Source: Bacillus sp. ISL-45 (lineage in GTDB: Bacteria; Bacillota; Bacilli; Bacillales; Cytobacillaceae). Taken from it: a stretch of DNA of 64,000 nucleotides. A program made the translations under genes and the position numbers. The notes below the pieces were generated by a model. It was not told the origin of the DNA, did not search any database, and saw only the letters and a program-made list of their open reading frames with translations. Location of the stretch: NCBI RefSeq assembly GCF_018613195.1, contig NZ_JAGGQQ010000009.1:1-64000 (forward strand), given 5' to 3'. Below, piece by piece: positions 33,945 to 42,497 of this stretch (position 1 is its first letter; each line of letters starts with the position of its first letter).

Positions 33945-34295
33945 ATGTACAAGGTAAGCGAATTCTCCAAAATGACGGGGCTCAGCAAGGAGACGCTCAG
34001 GTATTATGCGGAAATCAAGCTGCTCGAGCCTGTATTCATCGACCCGAATAATAAGTACCGCTATTATGACAACGGTTCCTATTTGGTTGCGCTGTTATTG
34101 GTGCATCTGAGACGGTTCAATTTTACCATCCAGGAAATGCTGACCGTGGTGAACGATGAATCGTTTGAAAATCTCGAACAAATATTATTGAAAAAAAGAC
34201 AGGGACTTGTGAACCTGGTGCAGGAGTTAAATGAACTCATTGAAGAGATGGATGATTTCTTTGAATTTGGGGTGGAGGGTACAGAAGATGATTAA
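33945..34295 (+). CDS. MerR family transcriptional regulator
   Basis: MerR-type regulator (116 aa): winged helix in residues 1-70 (YKVSEFSKMTGLSKETLRYYAEIKLLEP, then the YRYYDNGSY wing), followed by a coiled-coil dimer helix. There are no cysteines for metal binding at the C-terminus, so it senses something other than a soft metal. It has its own 19-bp-spacer promoter and overlaps the SRPBCC gene by 8 bp, which it presumably regulates together with itself. Confidence 0.88.
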   Translation: MYKVSEFSKMTGLSKETLRYYAEIKLLEPVFIDPNNKYRYYDNGSYLVALLLVHLRRFNFTIQEMLTVVNDESFENLEQILLKKRQGLVNLVQELNELIEEMDDFFEFGVEGTEDD

Positions 34296-34749
34296 ATGGT
34301 ACGAAGAGCGGATCATTCCGGTCAATATCGAGACAATCTGGACATTATTTCAGCTGGAGAACATCCAGAGAATCATGCCGAATGTGGTAGAGAACAAGGT
34401 GATTGAAAAGAAAGAAGGAGTCGTCGGCAGCAAATACGAGCAGAAATATAAAGAAGGCAAACGGATCGAAACGTATATCGTTGAAGACCTCGAATACCTA
34501 AATACTCCTGATAAAAAACACAACAAAATCGGTTTCACGCTAGCCAAAGCCTTCCAGATTGAAACGGCATTCACGTTGGTCAAGGCAGGGGAGGATGAAA
34601 CCAGGTTTATTTATCAAGGCCAGAATACGGGGCTCAATTTCCTGGGTAAGACTTTGTTGAAGTTGGGCGGCGAAAAGAACAATAAGAAGGTAGTTACCGA
34701 TTTTATGGATCGAGTGGAAAGTGAAGCTTTAAAGGAAGCGGAGAAATGA
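34288..34749 (+). CDS. SRPBCC/polyketide-cyclase-fold protein
   Basis: Ligand-binding START-like domain protein (153 aa), with the opening pattern of the family (EERIIPVNIETIWTLF, then ENIQRIMPNVVENKVI) and a C-terminal amphipathic helix. Such proteins bind hydrophobic small molecules. ATG 34288 overlaps the MerR stop, and the earlier in-frame start at 34231 lies inside the MerR gene. The MerR-SRPBCC pair suggests the regulator senses or controls handling of a lipid or aromatic ligand. Confidence 0.75.
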   Translation: MIKWYEERIIPVNIETIWTLFQLENIQRIMPNVVENKVIEKKEGVVGSKYEQKYKEGKRIETYIVEDLEYLNTPDKKHNKIGFTLAKAFQIETAFTLVKAGEDETRFIYQGQNTGLNFLGKTLLKLGGEKNNKKVVTDFMDRVESEALKEAEK

Positions 34750-34757
34750 TGGGAAGG

Positions 34758-34784
34758 CTGCCATAATAGGATGGCAGTTTTTTT
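34758..34784 (+). terminator. Rho-independent terminator
   Basis: CTGCCAT (34758-34764) pairs with ATGGCAG (34771-34777), then T7. Confidence 0.88.
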
Positions 34785-34846
34785 CGTTGAAACCTTTTTA
34801 GAAAACATGCGTCTTACATAAGGAATCTTAAAGGGAGAATTAAGCC

Positions 34847-35101
34847 ATGTTTTCAACAATCTTACTTGGTACAATCTTGCTCAGCCCAATCATTATACCT
34901 GCTTTAAGGAAAAAATGGACTGCGTTTTGGATAGCGTTGTCAGGATATGCATTATACTTTCAGTGGGGAATGTATCTTTATTTTACAGAAGACATTCAGG
35001 AATACGGGACAGGTTACGGGATTTTTATCGTTCCATACGTAATTTTGGTTACAATCATTAGCACTTATATACAAAAAGGAGCTGATCAGAAAGGATTATA
35101 G
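34847..35101 (+). CDS. Small membrane protein of unknown function
   Basis: 84-residue protein with three predicted membrane helices (FSTILLGTILLSPIIIPAL, FWIALSGYALYFQWGMYL, GIFIVPYVILVTIISTYI) and a short charged tail. AAAGGGAG is well placed before ATG 34847. It stands alone between a terminator and a repeat-bearing gap. I do not recognise the family. Confidence 0.6.
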   Translation: MFSTILLGTILLSPIIIPALRKKWTAFWIALSGYALYFQWGMYLYFTEDIQEYGTGYGIFIVPYVILVTIISTYIQKGADQKGL

Positions 35102-35187
35102 CAATTATTTGGGGTTTAACAGTTTTTTTCGCGGGTCTCCGTTGCAATTACATCAACAGCCAAAACATATTAGTGAAAGTTAAAATA

Positions 35188-35270
35188 TATCGGCCACATT
35201 TTAGACTTTATCAGCGGATTATAAATTTTATCGACCACATTTCCAATTATATCGACCAAGTCGCTGATTT
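35188..35270. repeat. Degenerate 20-21-bp tandem array
   Basis: TATCG-x-CC (or TATCAGCG) recurs at 35188, 35209, 35229 and 35250, i.e. 21, 20 and 21 bp apart, with ACATTT following in two units. It lies between the small membrane protein gene and a convergent terminator. Confidence 0.6.
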
Positions 35271-35277
35271 CCCCAAT

Positions 35278-35310
35278 TTTAAAGCCCGGGCAACACCGCC
35301 CGGGCTTTAA
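35278..35310. terminator. Strong hairpin between convergent genes
   Basis: AAAGCCCGGGC (35281-35291) and GCCCGGGCTTT (35298-35308) form a perfect 11-bp stem with a 6-base loop and A/T runs on both sides. It ends the minus-strand gene at 35316 and can stop + transcripts too. Confidence 0.85.
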
Positions 35311-35315
35311 CTTCC

Positions 35316-35756
35316 TCACCACAAATTCGGCTTCACAACCATGAACCAGAGCATCGACATCAATAAGATGATGTAGGTCCAGATGGTACGCTTCAGTTTT
35401 GCGGAGAGTTCTATTTTGTTCGCGCCTTCTTCGGCAAATTTCCTGAGTGTCGGCGAGAATGCCCTTGCGAGGAAAAAGAGCGAAGCAAACAGCAAGGCCA
35501 GTGTTGCGATGATCCACGGTGTTTTCCATGTCCATGGCCCGAGGATGACGAGCAGCACTCCTGTGCCAATCAGTACATGGCCAGCGTGCTTTGACAGCCG
35601 GACAGCTGATTTCAATGTACCCAGATAAGCCTGCAGTTCTTTCCCCACTGCATCAGGCAGTTTTTTTACAATTGGCATCAAAATGAAGAATGGGCCAATT
35701 GACATGATCACGCTTGCGACGTGAAGATAAATAATCGCTCGATATGCTAGATTCAT
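35316..35756 (-). CDS. Four-helix integral membrane protein (DUF2269/CopD-like)
   Basis: 146-residue membrane protein with four helices: AIIYLHVASVIMSIGPFFIL, HAGHVLIGTGVLLVILG, IIATLALLFASLFFLARAF and TIWTYIILLMSMLWFM. Histidines at HVAS and KHAGH sit near helix ends, as in haem-binding or CopD-like small membrane proteins. The family call is tentative. It lies 3 bp downstream of the ASCH gene on the same strand, so they are co-transcribed. Confidence 0.6.
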   Translation of the reverse strand: MNLAYRAIIYLHVASVIMSIGPFFILMPIVKKLPDAVGKELQAYLGTLKSAVRLSKHAGHVLIGTGVLLVILGPWTWKTPWIIATLALLFASLFFLARAFSPTLRKFAEEGANKIELSAKLKRTIWTYIILLMSMLWFMVVKPNLW

Positions 35757-35759
35757 TTT

Positions 35760-36104
35760 TTATTCTTCGACAGGACTGAATTCGTGCACCCAAACTCTCA
35801 TTTGCGGAAGCCATGGCATTCCAGGGTGGTAAGACAGGATTGACTGCTTGTACTCCTCTACTGTTTCAAAGCCTTCGCGCTGTGCGTCAGCGTCTGTCAA
35901 TTCACCAAGAGATTGTGAGTAGACATTGTCCACAACGAATTTCTTTCCTTTTAACTCCATGACTTCGCCCACATCGGCATAACGGCCGTTACGGCGAGTC
36001 GCTGTTTTTTTGCCTTCCACAACCTTATTTACGTCGTCTTCCATTGTAACAAGACGCTCGATTTCACATGTTTTTGGCGGTAAAGTATTATTCTGTTCTG
36101 TCAT
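35760..36104 (-). CDS. ASCH-domain protein
   Basis: 114-residue protein with an ASCH (PUA-like, RNA-binding) domain: KTCEIERLVTMEDDVNKVVEGKKTATRRNGRYADVGE, where the G-K-K-T-x-T-x-R segment is the family hallmark. Such proteins are thought to bind RNA or modified nucleotides. ATG 36104 follows AAGGAAGGGAG; the longer frame to 36131 has no RBS. The small membrane protein gene follows 3 bp later. Confidence 0.75.
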   Translation of the reverse strand: MTEQNNTLPPKTCEIERLVTMEDDVNKVVEGKKTATRRNGRYADVGEVMELKGKKFVVDNVYSQSLGELTDADAQREGFETVEEYKQSILSYHPGMPWLPQMRVWVHEFSPVEE

Positions 36105-36161
36105 TGGAAAAACTCCCTTCCTTTTGTGCAATCAAAAATAATAAAATTCACATAGAGAAAT

Positions 36162-36523
36162 GTCCAGCTCCAGCGCCTAGCCCCTCGAGTTGCTTGTCTA
36201 GCTGCGGCTCCTAACTCCTCGAGACGTTTCGGTCCTGCCAATGAAGTCAAAGAGCGACTTCACTGTCAGGCCCTCCAACGCTTGTCGGAGTTGGGCAGTC
36301 GCCTTCGCTTTTCGAATTATTTAGTGTCGCCTCCTAGAAACTCCGAAACTTCAACTCCGCCGGCAGAAGCAAAAAGCACTTCTTTGTCGGAGTCTCCAGT
36401 TTCTGCGTTTCTGGGCAGTCGGCTATACATTTCGGTTTCGGTCCGCCCACTGAAGTCAAAGAACGACTTCACTGGTCGGACCTCCAGCGCTTGTCGGGGC
36501 TGATCAAGGCGCTTGCGCTTTTC
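36162..36523. repeat. Dispersed Bacillus-type hairpin repeat, three modules
   Basis: A 360-bp non-coding stretch. Module A (36162-36315) begins GTCCAGCTCCAGCGCCTAG and holds the hairpin GAAGTC-N7-GACTTC. Module B (about 36340-36420) has ACTCCG...AGAAG...CTTCT...CGGAGT. Module C (36434-36523) repeats GAAGTC-N7-GACTTC and ends GGCGCTTGCGCTTTTC. I recall very similar sequences scattered through Bacillus genomes. They are probably non-autonomous dispersed repeats, with function unknown. Confidence 0.75.
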
Positions 36524-36619
36524 TCTATATAATGTACCATACTTCGAAAATAGAAAGCCAAGCCATTCACCGTGAAAATAGTGTTTTGAAAACTTTTTCA
36601 CAAAAATACTTATATTGAG

Positions 36620-36645
36620 TGTAACATTTTACATAGTTCATCGTT
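36620..36645 (+). promoter_or_regulatory. ECF-type promoter
   Basis: TGTAAC (36620-36625), 16-bp spacer, CGTT (36642-36645): the -35/-10 form used by SigM/SigW/SigX-like factors. It lies just before an ECF sigma gene, suggesting autoregulation. Confidence 0.65.
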
Positions 36646-36679
36646 TTAGTATCGAGATTTGAAAATGAGGGGCAGTTGT

Positions 36680-37225
36680 ATGGACGACGGCAGAAGGAAT
36701 GAACTTGATAATTTGTATAGGAAGTACACGAAGCCCCTGTATTATTTTTTACTGAAGCTTTCGGGGTCGCATCAGCTGGCAGAGGATTTGACGCAGGAAA
36801 CCTTTGTCCGGGCAACGATCTCACTTTCTTTTTACCAGAATGAGGATGTGAGGGCCTGGCTGTTCAAGGTGGCGCGCAATGCTTATCTGGATGAATGGCG
36901 CCGGCGACAGAGAAGAAGGTGGGTTCCGTTCGCTGATTATTTGTTTTCAAAGGATGAAATGGTGAGTCCATACGGGCTTCCGGAGGACGAGGCCATTCAG
37001 GCTGAGACTTCCGATAACCTGCAGCAGCTGATGACCTATTTGCCGGAGCAGTACCGGTCGATCCTGTATCTGCGTGAGGTCGAGATGTTCAGTTACCAGG
37101 AAATAGCGGAAGCGCTCGAGCTGACGGAGAGCCAGGTCAAGGTCACGCTTCACCGGGCGCGCAAACGGCTTGCGCAAATAGCGGAAAAACATGGATGGAA
37201 GGACGATGAACATGGAATGGACTAA
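36680..37225 (+). CDS. ECF-type RNA polymerase sigma factor
   Basis: Sigma-70 of the ECF group (181 aa). Region 2 contains LAEDLTQETFVRA and WLFKVARNAYLDEWRR; region 4 contains LPEQYRSILYLREVEMFSYQEIAEALELTESQVKVTLHRARKRL. ATG 36680 (GAGGGG upstream) is preferred to TTG 36659. The gene overlaps its regulator gene, starting at 37212, by 14 bp, the usual sigma/anti-sigma arrangement, and an ECF-like promoter precedes it. The SigM/SigX-like subgroup is not resolved. Confidence 0.92.
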   Translation: MDDGRRNELDNLYRKYTKPLYYFLLKLSGSHQLAEDLTQETFVRATISLSFYQNEDVRAWLFKVARNAYLDEWRRRQRRRWVPFADYLFSKDEMVSPYGLPEDEAIQAETSDNLQQLMTYLPEQYRSILYLREVEMFSYQEIAEALELTESQVKVTLHRARKRLAQIAEKHGWKDDEHGMD

Positions 37226-38207
37226 GGACAAGGAAAAGAAAATCCTTTTTAAATATCGATTTGCATTGACGGTGAAGGTAATCAGGGTCATCCTGGCCAC
37301 GCTGTTTTTCTTCTGGCTGTATATGTTGATTGTTTCGATCAGCTATGACGCCCTGGGGCTGGACAAGAAACATCTTTTTTACAGCCGGGTGGCGATGGAC
37401 TGGACGCAGCCAAATGTGCAGGAGGACTTCGGCAGCATCGACTCAGCCGAAATCACACCTTTCTTTACGCAAAAAATTTCCTATCCAGTCTACAAGATGA
37501 TTGGGAAAGAGCCGGAACTTATAGGCACAAAACAGTTAGCCAAACGGTTGGTTCCAATGTATTCAACGAATCAGACGGATTACCTAAAGCCTAAAAACGA
37601 GCAAGAATACATCTTTTACCTGCCAGAACATCCAAAGACAGGCAACAAGCTGGAAGCGAACGAAGATCCAGCGGTCTGGACAAAGCTGGATAAGGTTCAC
37701 GAAGGCACGGTTGCCGAGCTTTCCTTCTCGACGAAATCGTATATGACACCTGAGGAAATGCTGAAATTTTTGAAGCCATACGACCTCGATGTTCTATGGA
37801 TGCCGCTGTATACCGGTGAGTTAAATGAGTATGAAGAGAGCTGGTGGGGGAGCACGCGTTCCATGTCTGTCGCACCTTTTGGGTTCACCGGCGGCCGGGA
37901 TGCACATGATGGCTACACTTCAATAAGTAAGAACCTCCTTGTTGAAAACTTAACTCAAGAAAATAAGAAAAGGATGCTGAAGCAAATGAAAAACCTAATT
38001 GAAAATGAATCAACCAGCTACCGGGAGAATTTCCTTGGCCTCTCCCATCTTGAGGAGCGCTACGATTACCTTATGAAGGAAGGATTCCAGGTCTATGGTG
38101 CTGTTGTGACCGGGCCGGTAAAAGAGTTGCTGAAGCTGAAGGAAAACGAACAAATCCAGGGTGCCAACCTCGGGGATATGTCTTACTGGAACTGGTCTGA
38201 GGAGTAA
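37212..38207 (+). CDS. Membrane anti-sigma factor (sigma-regulator N/C domains)
   Basis: 331-residue single-pass membrane protein that should hold the preceding sigma factor inactive. Residues 1-20 are cytoplasmic (KDKEKKILFKYRFALTVKV), a helix follows (VILATLFFFWLYMLIVSI), and the rest is extracytoplasmic with the Sigma_reg_C-like segment LDVLWMPLYTGELNEYEESWWG. ATG 37212 fits the GGAAGGAC ribosome site; ATG 37191 and 37206 fit worse. The stimulus is unknown. The domain naming is from memory of the family pattern. Confidence 0.75.
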   Translation: MEWTKDKEKKILFKYRFALTVKVIRVILATLFFFWLYMLIVSISYDALGLDKKHLFYSRVAMDWTQPNVQEDFGSIDSAEITPFFTQKISYPVYKMIGKEPELIGTKQLAKRLVPMYSTNQTDYLKPKNEQEYIFYLPEHPKTGNKLEANEDPAVWTKLDKVHEGTVAELSFSTKSYMTPEEMLKFLKPYDLDVLWMPLYTGELNEYEESWWGSTRSMSVAPFGFTGGRDAHDGYTSISKNLLVENLTQENKKRMLKQMKNLIENESTSYRENFLGLSHLEERYDYLMKEGFQVYGAVVTGPVKELLKLKENEQIQGANLGDMSYWNWSEE

Positions 38208-38241
38208 AGCACTTCCATCGTAAAAATATTTTATTAATCTT

Positions 38242-38284
38242 AGAAGAAGCAAGATCTTTTCTGGGACTTTTGCTTCTTCTTTTG
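38242..38284 (+). terminator. Probable terminator of sigma operon
   Basis: AGAAGAAGCAA (38242-38252) pairs perfectly with TTGCTTCTTCT (38270-38280) across a 17-base loop, followed by TTT. Confidence 0.65.
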
Positions 38285-38495
38285 CTATTGGAAATATACT
38301 AAAATAGAGTTTTCTAGTACAATGGAAGTATAGGGTGGACCGCTGTTTTATGCTGTGACGCCGCCTTCCACAGATATTTATTTCAAATTCAAAATAATTA
38401 CTTTCGAGAAAAAATCTTGAACCTAAGGGCTGCTGAATAAGGCGAAGCGAGCAATATGGATTTGCCGATGTCTTATAGCTGGGGAGATGAGAAAG

Positions 38496-39521
38496 ATGTT
38501 TAATAACTTTGAAACGATTGAGGAACTTAAACGAAGCGTGTACATGTGGATGCTCCCGATTATTACGGTTGCCCTGGTCATCAATAGTTTTTTAAATAAT
38601 AACAGCCAGTTTGATACAGTAATCAATACAACGCTGATTATCTGGTTTTCTATCAGCTGGATTATAGCATATACAAATCGTGGGATTCGCATAGCGGAAT
38701 ATGTCACGCTCTTTTTGGTGAGCGTGTATCATATCACCACGATGTTTGATGTCGTTTCCAATGATCTTGCGGAAAGAGGCGGGTCATTGGGAGATTTCAT
38801 TGTCTGGATGCCGCTCATCATCATGTTTTTCTTTTTAGCACTCGGCATAAAAAAGGGACTGTATTATTCGATTTTCGTTTTCATGGTAACACTGACAATC
38901 GGAGTGATTTACAGCGGGCAGATGACCTCCGAATCAATCGATTCGCTCACGCAGTTTCATGCGGCGAATATCGTTTATATACTGGTTCTCTACTACGCGC
39001 AAAGTATGTTCCGTGCTTTTACAGAAAGAGATTTGCTTAAGAAGTACGCCTATCTCGATTCCCTGACCCGAGTGGCCAACCGGCACCAGATTGATATCTG
39101 GCTAGAGGAAAGGCTCGAGGCTGCTGAAAAAGAGGGCAAACCGTTTTCCATTATCTTTTTTGATATCGACCATTTTAAAAAGGTAAATGATGTTTTTGGT
39201 CACAAAATCGGTGACTGTGTTTTGAAGGAGCTGTCCGCGATCGTCTCTGGCAATCTGGCGGATAATGACCGTTTCGGCCGCTGGGGCGGAGAGGAATTCA
39301 TGCTGATCACCAATAGTACCGGTGGACAAGCGTATGAAAAAGCTGAGCATTTCCGCAAGATGGTCGAGAATCATTGCTTTAAGGGGGCTGGCAGTTTGAC
39401 AGCTAGCTTTGGGATAACAGATTACCAGAGCGGTGACAATATCGATTCCCTGCTAAACCGTGCCGATGAAGCATTGTATCGATCAAAAAACAGCGGCAGG
39501 AATAGAGTCAGCATGAATTAG
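38496..39521 (+). CDS. Membrane-bound GGDEF diguanylate cyclase
   Basis: 341-residue protein. Residues 1-175 carry about six membrane helices, and residues 185-341 a complete GGDEF domain with DSLTRVANRHQ, FDIDHFKKVNDVFGH and the active-site GGEEF at 264-268, so c-di-GMP synthesis is expected. No RxxD inhibitory site is visible before GGEEF. ATG 38496 follows GGGGAG by 9 bases; ATG 38487 abuts it. The membrane part differs from the sensor shared by the HK and HD-GYP proteins at 55459 and 56907. Confidence 0.9.
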   Translation: MFNNFETIEELKRSVYMWMLPIITVALVINSFLNNNSQFDTVINTTLIIWFSISWIIAYTNRGIRIAEYVTLFLVSVYHITTMFDVVSNDLAERGGSLGDFIVWMPLIIMFFFLALGIKKGLYYSIFVFMVTLTIGVIYSGQMTSESIDSLTQFHAANIVYILVLYYAQSMFRAFTERDLLKKYAYLDSLTRVANRHQIDIWLEERLEAAEKEGKPFSIIFFDIDHFKKVNDVFGHKIGDCVLKELSAIVSGNLADNDRFGRWGGEEFMLITNSTGGQAYEKAEHFRKMVENHCFKGAGSLTASFGITDYQSGDNIDSLLNRADEALYRSKNSGRNRVSMN

Positions 39522-39549
39522 CCATCCTGTTTGGTCGGGATGGTTTTTA
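39522..39549 (+). terminator. Rho-independent terminator
   Basis: CCATCC pairs with GGATGG across a short loop and is followed by TTTTTAAA. Confidence 0.78.
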
Positions 39550-39630
39550 AATTCCAATAATTTATGATTAAACTATATAGAGAATGTGGTAAGATAACTA
39601 TGGTTAGGATTCTTCAAAATTATTTATATA

Positions 39631-39644
39631 TGAAATCGCTTTCA
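39631..39644. promoter_or_regulatory. cre site (CcpA), perfect match
   Basis: TGAAATCGCTTTCA fits TGWAANCGNTNWCA at all 14 positions. It lies 27 bp before the sdaAB start, so CcpA should repress serine degradation when good carbon sources are present. Confidence 0.85.
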
Positions 39645-39670
39645 ATAGATTGGTAAAGGGGCAGTGCACC

Positions 39671-40336
39671 ATGAAATATCGTTCTGCATTTGATATTATA
39701 GGTCCGGTGATGATCGGGCCATCGAGTTCACATACAGCCGGCGCTGCAAGGATCGGCCGAGTGGCACGCACATTGTTCGAGAAGCAGCCGACAAAGGCCG
39801 TCATCTCTCTGTACGGCTCTTTTGCTAAAACTTATAAAGGGCATGGAACAGACCTTGCGCTCGTAGCTGGGATCATGGACTTTGATACATTTGATGAGAG
39901 AATTCCAGATGCTTTGAAAATCGCGGAGCAATCAGGAATCGAAGTGGAATTCATTACAGAAGATGCTGTTATGGAGCATCCGAACACTGTAAAAATAAAT
40001 TTATATGATGGACAGGGAAAGGAGCTTGAAATCGTCGGGATTTCCATTGGCGGCGGAACCATTGAGATCATAGAAATCAATTCGTTCAAGCTGAAGCTGT
40101 CCGGGGCCAACCCGGCAATCCTCGTCGTCCACCATGACCGATTCGGGCTGATTTCAGCCGTAACAACCGTTTTATCAAAGCATCAGATCAACATCGGCCA
40201 TATGGAGGTCTCCCGCAAAGACAAGGGAGACACCGCTGTCATGGTCATCGAAATGGACCACAAACTCGAAGACGGAGTTTATATGGAGTTAACTGCCCTT
40301 GATGGCGTTGACCAAGTTATCCGTCTCGTTGACTAA
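39671..40336 (+). CDS. sdaAB: L-serine dehydratase, beta subunit
   Basis: Beta chain (221 aa) of the iron-sulfur L-serine dehydratase that converts serine to pyruvate and ammonia. It has the family opening SAFDIIGPVMIGPSSSHTAGA and a C-terminal ACT domain (about 148-221: AILVVHHDRFGLISAVTTVLSKHQINIGHMEVS) for serine sensing. ATG 39671 with AAAGGGG upstream is chosen over TTG 39650. The alpha subunit follows after 27 bp. Confidence 0.94.
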   Translation: MKYRSAFDIIGPVMIGPSSSHTAGAARIGRVARTLFEKQPTKAVISLYGSFAKTYKGHGTDLALVAGIMDFDTFDERIPDALKIAEQSGIEVEFITEDAVMEHPNTVKINLYDGQGKELEIVGISIGGGTIEIIEINSFKLKLSGANPAILVVHHDRFGLISAVTTVLSKHQINIGHMEVSRKDKGDTAVMVIEMDHKLEDGVYMELTALDGVDQVIRLVD

Positions 40337-40363
40337 AATTGAGTTACATCAGGAGGGCTAGCC

Positions 40364-41269
40364 ATGTTTCGTAATGTTGCGGAGCTTGTTGAATTAGCTG
40401 AAAAAAATAACGTGAAAATCGCCGAAATCATGATTCGGCAGGAAATAGAAGTATCAGGCCGTTCCCGCGAGGAGATCATTGCCCAGATGGACAATAATCT
40501 TCAGGTCATGGAACGCGCTGTGGAAAGAGGTTTGGCTGGCGTTAAGTCCCAAACAGGTTTGACCGGCGGAGACGCGGTCTTGCTGCAAAACTATATCGCC
40601 AGTGGAAAGTCCCTGGCTGGCAATCTATTATTGGATGCAGTCAGCAAGGCAGTTGCAACAAATGAAGTGAACGCAGCAATGGGCATCATCTGCGCGACAC
40701 CGACCGCAGGATCAGCAGGCGTCGTTCCGGGAACACTTTTTGCCGTAAAGGAAAAGTTGAACCCGACACGCATGGAAATGATCGAGTATTTGTTCACGAC
40801 CGCTGCATTCGGCTTTGTCGTTGCCAACAACGCTTCAATTTCCGGTGCAGCAGGCGGATGCCAGGCAGAAGTCGGATCCGCTGCGGGAATGGCTGCAGCC
40901 GCAATCGTTGAAATGGCTGGCGGAACTCCGCAACAGTCATCAGATGCCTTCGCAATCACGCTGAAAAACATGCTTGGATTAGTCTGTGACCCTGTTGCAG
41001 GACTAGTCGAAGTTCCATGTGTAAAAAGAAATGCGATGGGTGCTTCGAACGCCATCACTGCGGCCGACATGGCACTGGCAGGCATTACAAGCCGAATCCC
41101 ATGCGACGAAGTCATCGGTGCGATGTACGCCATCGGCCAGACAATGCCGTCAGCACTAAGGGAAACAGCAGAAGGCGGACTCGCCGCAACACCAACAGGC
41201 CGCCGGTTGGAAGAAGAAATCTTTGGGAAGCCAAAGACGAAGCTGGTAGATTACTTGATTCAGAAATAA
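40364..41269 (+). CDS. sdaAA: L-serine dehydratase, alpha subunit
   Basis: Alpha chain (301 aa) carrying the [4Fe-4S] catalytic centre. Cluster cysteines are plausibly in GGCQAEVGSA, LVCDPVAGLVEVPCVKRN and the segment IICATPTAGSAG. It forms the active enzyme with SdaAB, and both are under the cre site at 39631. AGGAGGG precedes ATG 40364, and a strong terminator ends the operon. Confidence 0.94.
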   Translation: MFRNVAELVELAEKNNVKIAEIMIRQEIEVSGRSREEIIAQMDNNLQVMERAVERGLAGVKSQTGLTGGDAVLLQNYIASGKSLAGNLLLDAVSKAVATNEVNAAMGIICATPTAGSAGVVPGTLFAVKEKLNPTRMEMIEYLFTTAAFGFVVANNASISGAAGGCQAEVGSAAGMAAAAIVEMAGGTPQQSSDAFAITLKNMLGLVCDPVAGLVEVPCVKRNAMGASNAITAADMALAGITSRIPCDEVIGAMYAIGQTMPSALRETAEGGLAATPTGRRLEEEIFGKPKTKLVDYLIQK

Positions 41270-41274
41270 GACGA

Positions 41275-41301
41275 AAGCCACCTAATAGAGGTGGCTTTTT
41301 C
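41275..41301. terminator. Terminator between sdaAA and asnA
   Basis: AGCCACC (41277-41283) pairs with GGTGGCT (41290-41296), T5 after; it lies between convergent genes. Confidence 0.88.
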
Positions 41302-41302
41302 G

Positions 41303-42307
41303 TTACAATAAATGAATGTTCCGTTTTCGACAATCCGCTAAGGTTTCTTCATCCCACACAGAAACCTGGACTTCACCAATATGGATTTTTCGCAGCAGGA
41401 ACATACATAGCCGCGATTGGCCGATTCCGCCGCCGATGGTATATGGCAGCTCTTTGTTCAATAATGCCTGGTGATATTCTAATTGTGATCGCTGCTCCTG
41501 GCCGGCAAGCTTCAATTGTTCTAGAAGAATTTTCTCATCGACTCTGATCCCCATTGAAGTCATTTCGATTGCCCTGCCTAAAGGCGGGTACCAGAGCAAC
41601 AGATCTCCGTTTAAATTCCAGTCATCATAATCAGGTGAGCGGACATCATGCTTCACCCCTGACCGCAGTTCATGGCCAATTTGGGTAATAAAAACTGCTC
41701 CAAACCTTTCTGCAATTTTATCTTCCCGTTCCTTTGGAGATAGCTCGGGATACAGATCCTCCAGTTGCTGTGAAGAAATAAAGCTTATTTTTTCCGGCAG
41801 GATCCTGCCAAGGGTAGGGTAAAGATTTGCCAGGAAACTTTCCGTTTTTTTCATCACATCATAAATTTTTTCTACTGTTGCCTTCAGCACCTTCGCATTC
41901 CGTTGCTTTCGGGAAATCACCTTCTCCCAGTCCCACTGATCCACATAAAGGGAGTGTAGATGGCTGAGCGTTTCGTCGCGCCGAATTGCGTTCATGTCGG
42001 TATAAAGTCCTTCCCCCGGAGTAAATCCATAGCGCTTCAACGCCATCCTTTTCCACTTGGCAAGAGATTGGACAATTTCCATAACATCGTTTTCCACACC
42101 AGGTGCATCAAAGGAAATCACCCGTTCATTCCCAGCCAGATCATCATTGATTCCCTTCCCGCCCCTCACAAAAATCGGCGCCGAAACCCTTGTCAGCTCC
42201 AATGCGTCAGCAAGGTGATTTTCAAAAAAATCCTTCGTTTTCTTAATCGCTATTTCGGTTTCCCTCAAATCCAATTTAGACTGATACTTCATTGCAGCAT
42301 GGCTCAA
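41303..42307 (-). CDS. asnA: Aspartate-ammonia ligase (asparagine synthetase A)
   Basis: Ammonia-dependent asparagine synthetase (334 aa) with a class II aminoacyl-tRNA-synthetase-like fold. Recognisable segments are SLAKWKRMAL, GEGLYTDMNAIRRDE, HSLYVDQWDWEKV, HDVRSPDYDDWNLNGDLLLW, SMGIRVD and TIGGGIGQSRLCMFLL. TTG 42307 is preceded by GAGG at a good distance; ATG 42292 matches the usual family start but has no RBS. No T-box leader is seen upstream. Single-gene unit on the minus strand. Confidence 0.93.
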   Translation of the reverse strand: MSHAAMKYQSKLDLRETEIAIKKTKDFFENHLADALELTRVSAPIFVRGGKGINDDLAGNERVISFDAPGVENDVMEIVQSLAKWKRMALKRYGFTPGEGLYTDMNAIRRDETLSHLHSLYVDQWDWEKVISRKQRNAKVLKATVEKIYDVMKKTESFLANLYPTLGRILPEKISFISSQQLEDLYPELSPKEREDKIAERFGAVFITQIGHELRSGVKHDVRSPDYDDWNLNGDLLLWYPPLGRAIEMTSMGIRVDEKILLEQLKLAGQEQRSQLEYHQALLNKELPYTIGGGIGQSRLCMFLLRKIHIGEVQVSVWDEETLADCRKRNIHLL

Positions 42308-42497
42308 TTTTCCTCATCCCTCCAGATTCATTTAGCACTTTAGTGTATTTACGCAAACATCCATTTACTTTATGACAGAAGGAAGTGAAAGTTGCTACTG
42401 TCCTTCTGCAAAAACGAAAAGCGACAACAGAAGTCGACAGGTTTAGTAGCTTCGTAGAGATATACTAGTTGATAGAATCAAGCTCAGGGGGCGTGTG

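Noticed and set aside
42308-42497. T-box leader before asnA
   Set aside because: No T-box consensus or specifier stem visible on the minus strand; the gap also serves the divergent M23 gene.
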